64,000 bases of DNA. It comes from Paracoccus isoporae (GTDB lineage: Bacteria > Pseudomonadota > Alphaproteobacteria > Rhodobacterales > Rhodobacteraceae). Positions 63,412 to 64,000 of the stretch are shown one piece after another. A program made the translations under genes and the position numbers. The stretch is from NCBI RefSeq assembly GCF_900101865.1, contig NZ_FNAH01000006.1:62001-126000 (forward strand). Direction: 5' to 3'. The notes under the pieces are model-generated. The model did no database searches and was not told the DNA's origin. It saw only the letters and a list, made by a program, of their open reading frames with translations. Each line of letters begins with the position of its first letter. Position 1 is the stretch's first letter.

Positions 63412-64000
63412 TCACACCCGCTCGATGATGCGCTCGCCGAACAGCCCTTGCGGCCGGAAGACGAGGAAGATCAGCGCCAGCACATAGGCGAACCAGTTTT
63501 CGGTCGCGCCGCCGACCATGGGGCCGACGAAGAACTCGAACAGCTTCTCGCCCACCCCGATGATCAGCCCGCCCACGATCGCGCCGGGGATGGAGGTGAA
63601 CCCGCCCAGCATCAGCACCGGCAGCGCCTTGAGTGCGATCAGGCTCAGCGAGAACTGCACCCCCGATTTCGTGCCCCACATGATCCCCGCGACAAGCGCC
63701 ACGAAACCGGCGATGGACCAGACCATGATCCAGATGAATTGCAGCGAAATCCCGACCGACAGCGCCGCCTGATGATCGTCGGCCACCGCGCGCATGGCCC
63801 GGCCCTGCTTGGTGTATTGCGAAAACGCCACCAGCGCCGCGACCAGAAGCGCCGCGATGATCGTGGCCCAGATATCCAGCCGGTCGATGAAGAAGCCGTA
63901 ACCGAACCAGTTCGCGGTCGCCTGCTCGATCGTGTCGGAAATCCCCTGCGGCAGCCCGACATCCAGCGTCTTGATATCGGCGCCCCACATCACGTCGCCC
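63412..64000 (-). CDS. branched-chain-type ABC permease (LivH-like), N-terminus outside window
   Basis: About 196 C-terminal codons of a permease. AIAGFVALVAG-type helices, LKALPVLMLGGFTSIPGAIVGGLIIG and LVFRPQGLFGERIIERV are typical of LivH. The frame is open through base 64000 (GDV before MWGADIK), so the true start is beyond the window; livG is expected there too. First visible gene of the operon livH-livM-binding protein-livF-PaaK-like. Confidence 0.92.
   Translation of the reverse strand, partial: GDVMWGADIKTLDVGLPQGISDTIEQATANWFGYGFFIDRLDIWATIIAALLVAALVAFSQYTKQGRAMRAVADDHQAALSVGISLQFIWIMVWSIAGFVALVAGIMWGTKSGVQFSLSLIALKALPVLMLGGFTSIPGAIVGGLIIGVGEKLFEFFVGPMVGGATENWFAYVLALIFLVFRPQGLFGERIIERV

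Overview
The window is an ordinary, gene-dense stretch of chromosome from a high-GC alphaproteobacterium. The family is most likely Rhodobacteraceae, and Paracoccus or a close relative fits best. This is judged from gene content, not from a search: a phaA-phaB pair, secA divergent from ppiC-argJ-mutT, a serC-serA operon with a leader RNA, the argH/lipoprotein/lysA/TIGR02302 order, tandem deformylases before fmt, and a polyprenyl synthase of the ubiquinone-10 type. I see no rRNA, insertion sequence, prophage, CRISPR array or defence island. Two tRNA genes are present. About 60 protein genes fill the window, many overlapping by ATGA or 8-10 bases, so most sit in short operons.

Left part (1-22 kb). 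A minus-strand run carries argH, a 45-residue lipoprotein, an 82-residue membrane protein, lysA and a large TIGR02302 membrane protein that leaves the window. Then come a TlpA-like thioredoxin, tag (3-methyladenine glycosylase), an EAL phosphodiesterase, phaA-phaB with a perfect inverted repeat between them and a strong terminator after, a YdcH-like peptide gene, a tRNA methyltransferase-like gene with a DUF2007 gene, decaprenyl/solanesyl diphosphate synthase, a DUF2946-PepSY pair (probably metal or siderophore uptake), amtB, a class A penicillin-binding protein, and a type I secretion ATPase/adaptor pair with no visible substrate.

Middle part (22-46 kb). The minus-strand operon pyrB, membrane protein, pyrC-like, plsY carries a dihydroorotase homologue without its metal ligands. 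A family-4 uracil-DNA glycosylase lacking iron-sulphur cysteines, gshA, pgsA-moaD-moaE and a PatB/MalY aminotransferase follow. On the plus strand def, a second inactive-looking def paralogue and fmt end at tRNA-Gly. A complete peptide ABC importer ends in a DUF1684 gene. A TPP riboswitch controls a ThiY/X/Z-type importer, and its Shine-Dalgarno site serves a 45-codon frame that precedes the permease. tRNA-Leu, mtnN and an MsbA-like exporter complete this part.

Right part (46-64 kb). serC-serA sits behind a leader RNA in which the serC ribosome site can pair with an upstream strand. Next are a calcineurin-type phosphatase, CreA, a sugar-phosphate transferase, a universal stress protein, nfuA-tsaB-rimI, secA, ppiC-argJ-mutT (ArgJ has an unusual Lys/Pro-rich N-terminal extension), a 42-residue small protein gene, and a minus-strand branched-chain-type ABC importer (livH-livM-binding protein-livF) ending in a PaaK-like acyl-CoA ligase. 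livG and the start of livH lie outside.

No clear new multi-gene system was found. The points most worth checking are the pseudoenzyme pairs (Def2, PyrC-like), the translated leader in the TPP-controlled operon, the ArgJ extension, the cysteine-free family-4 UDG, the phaA-phaB palindrome and a REP-like intergenic repeat.
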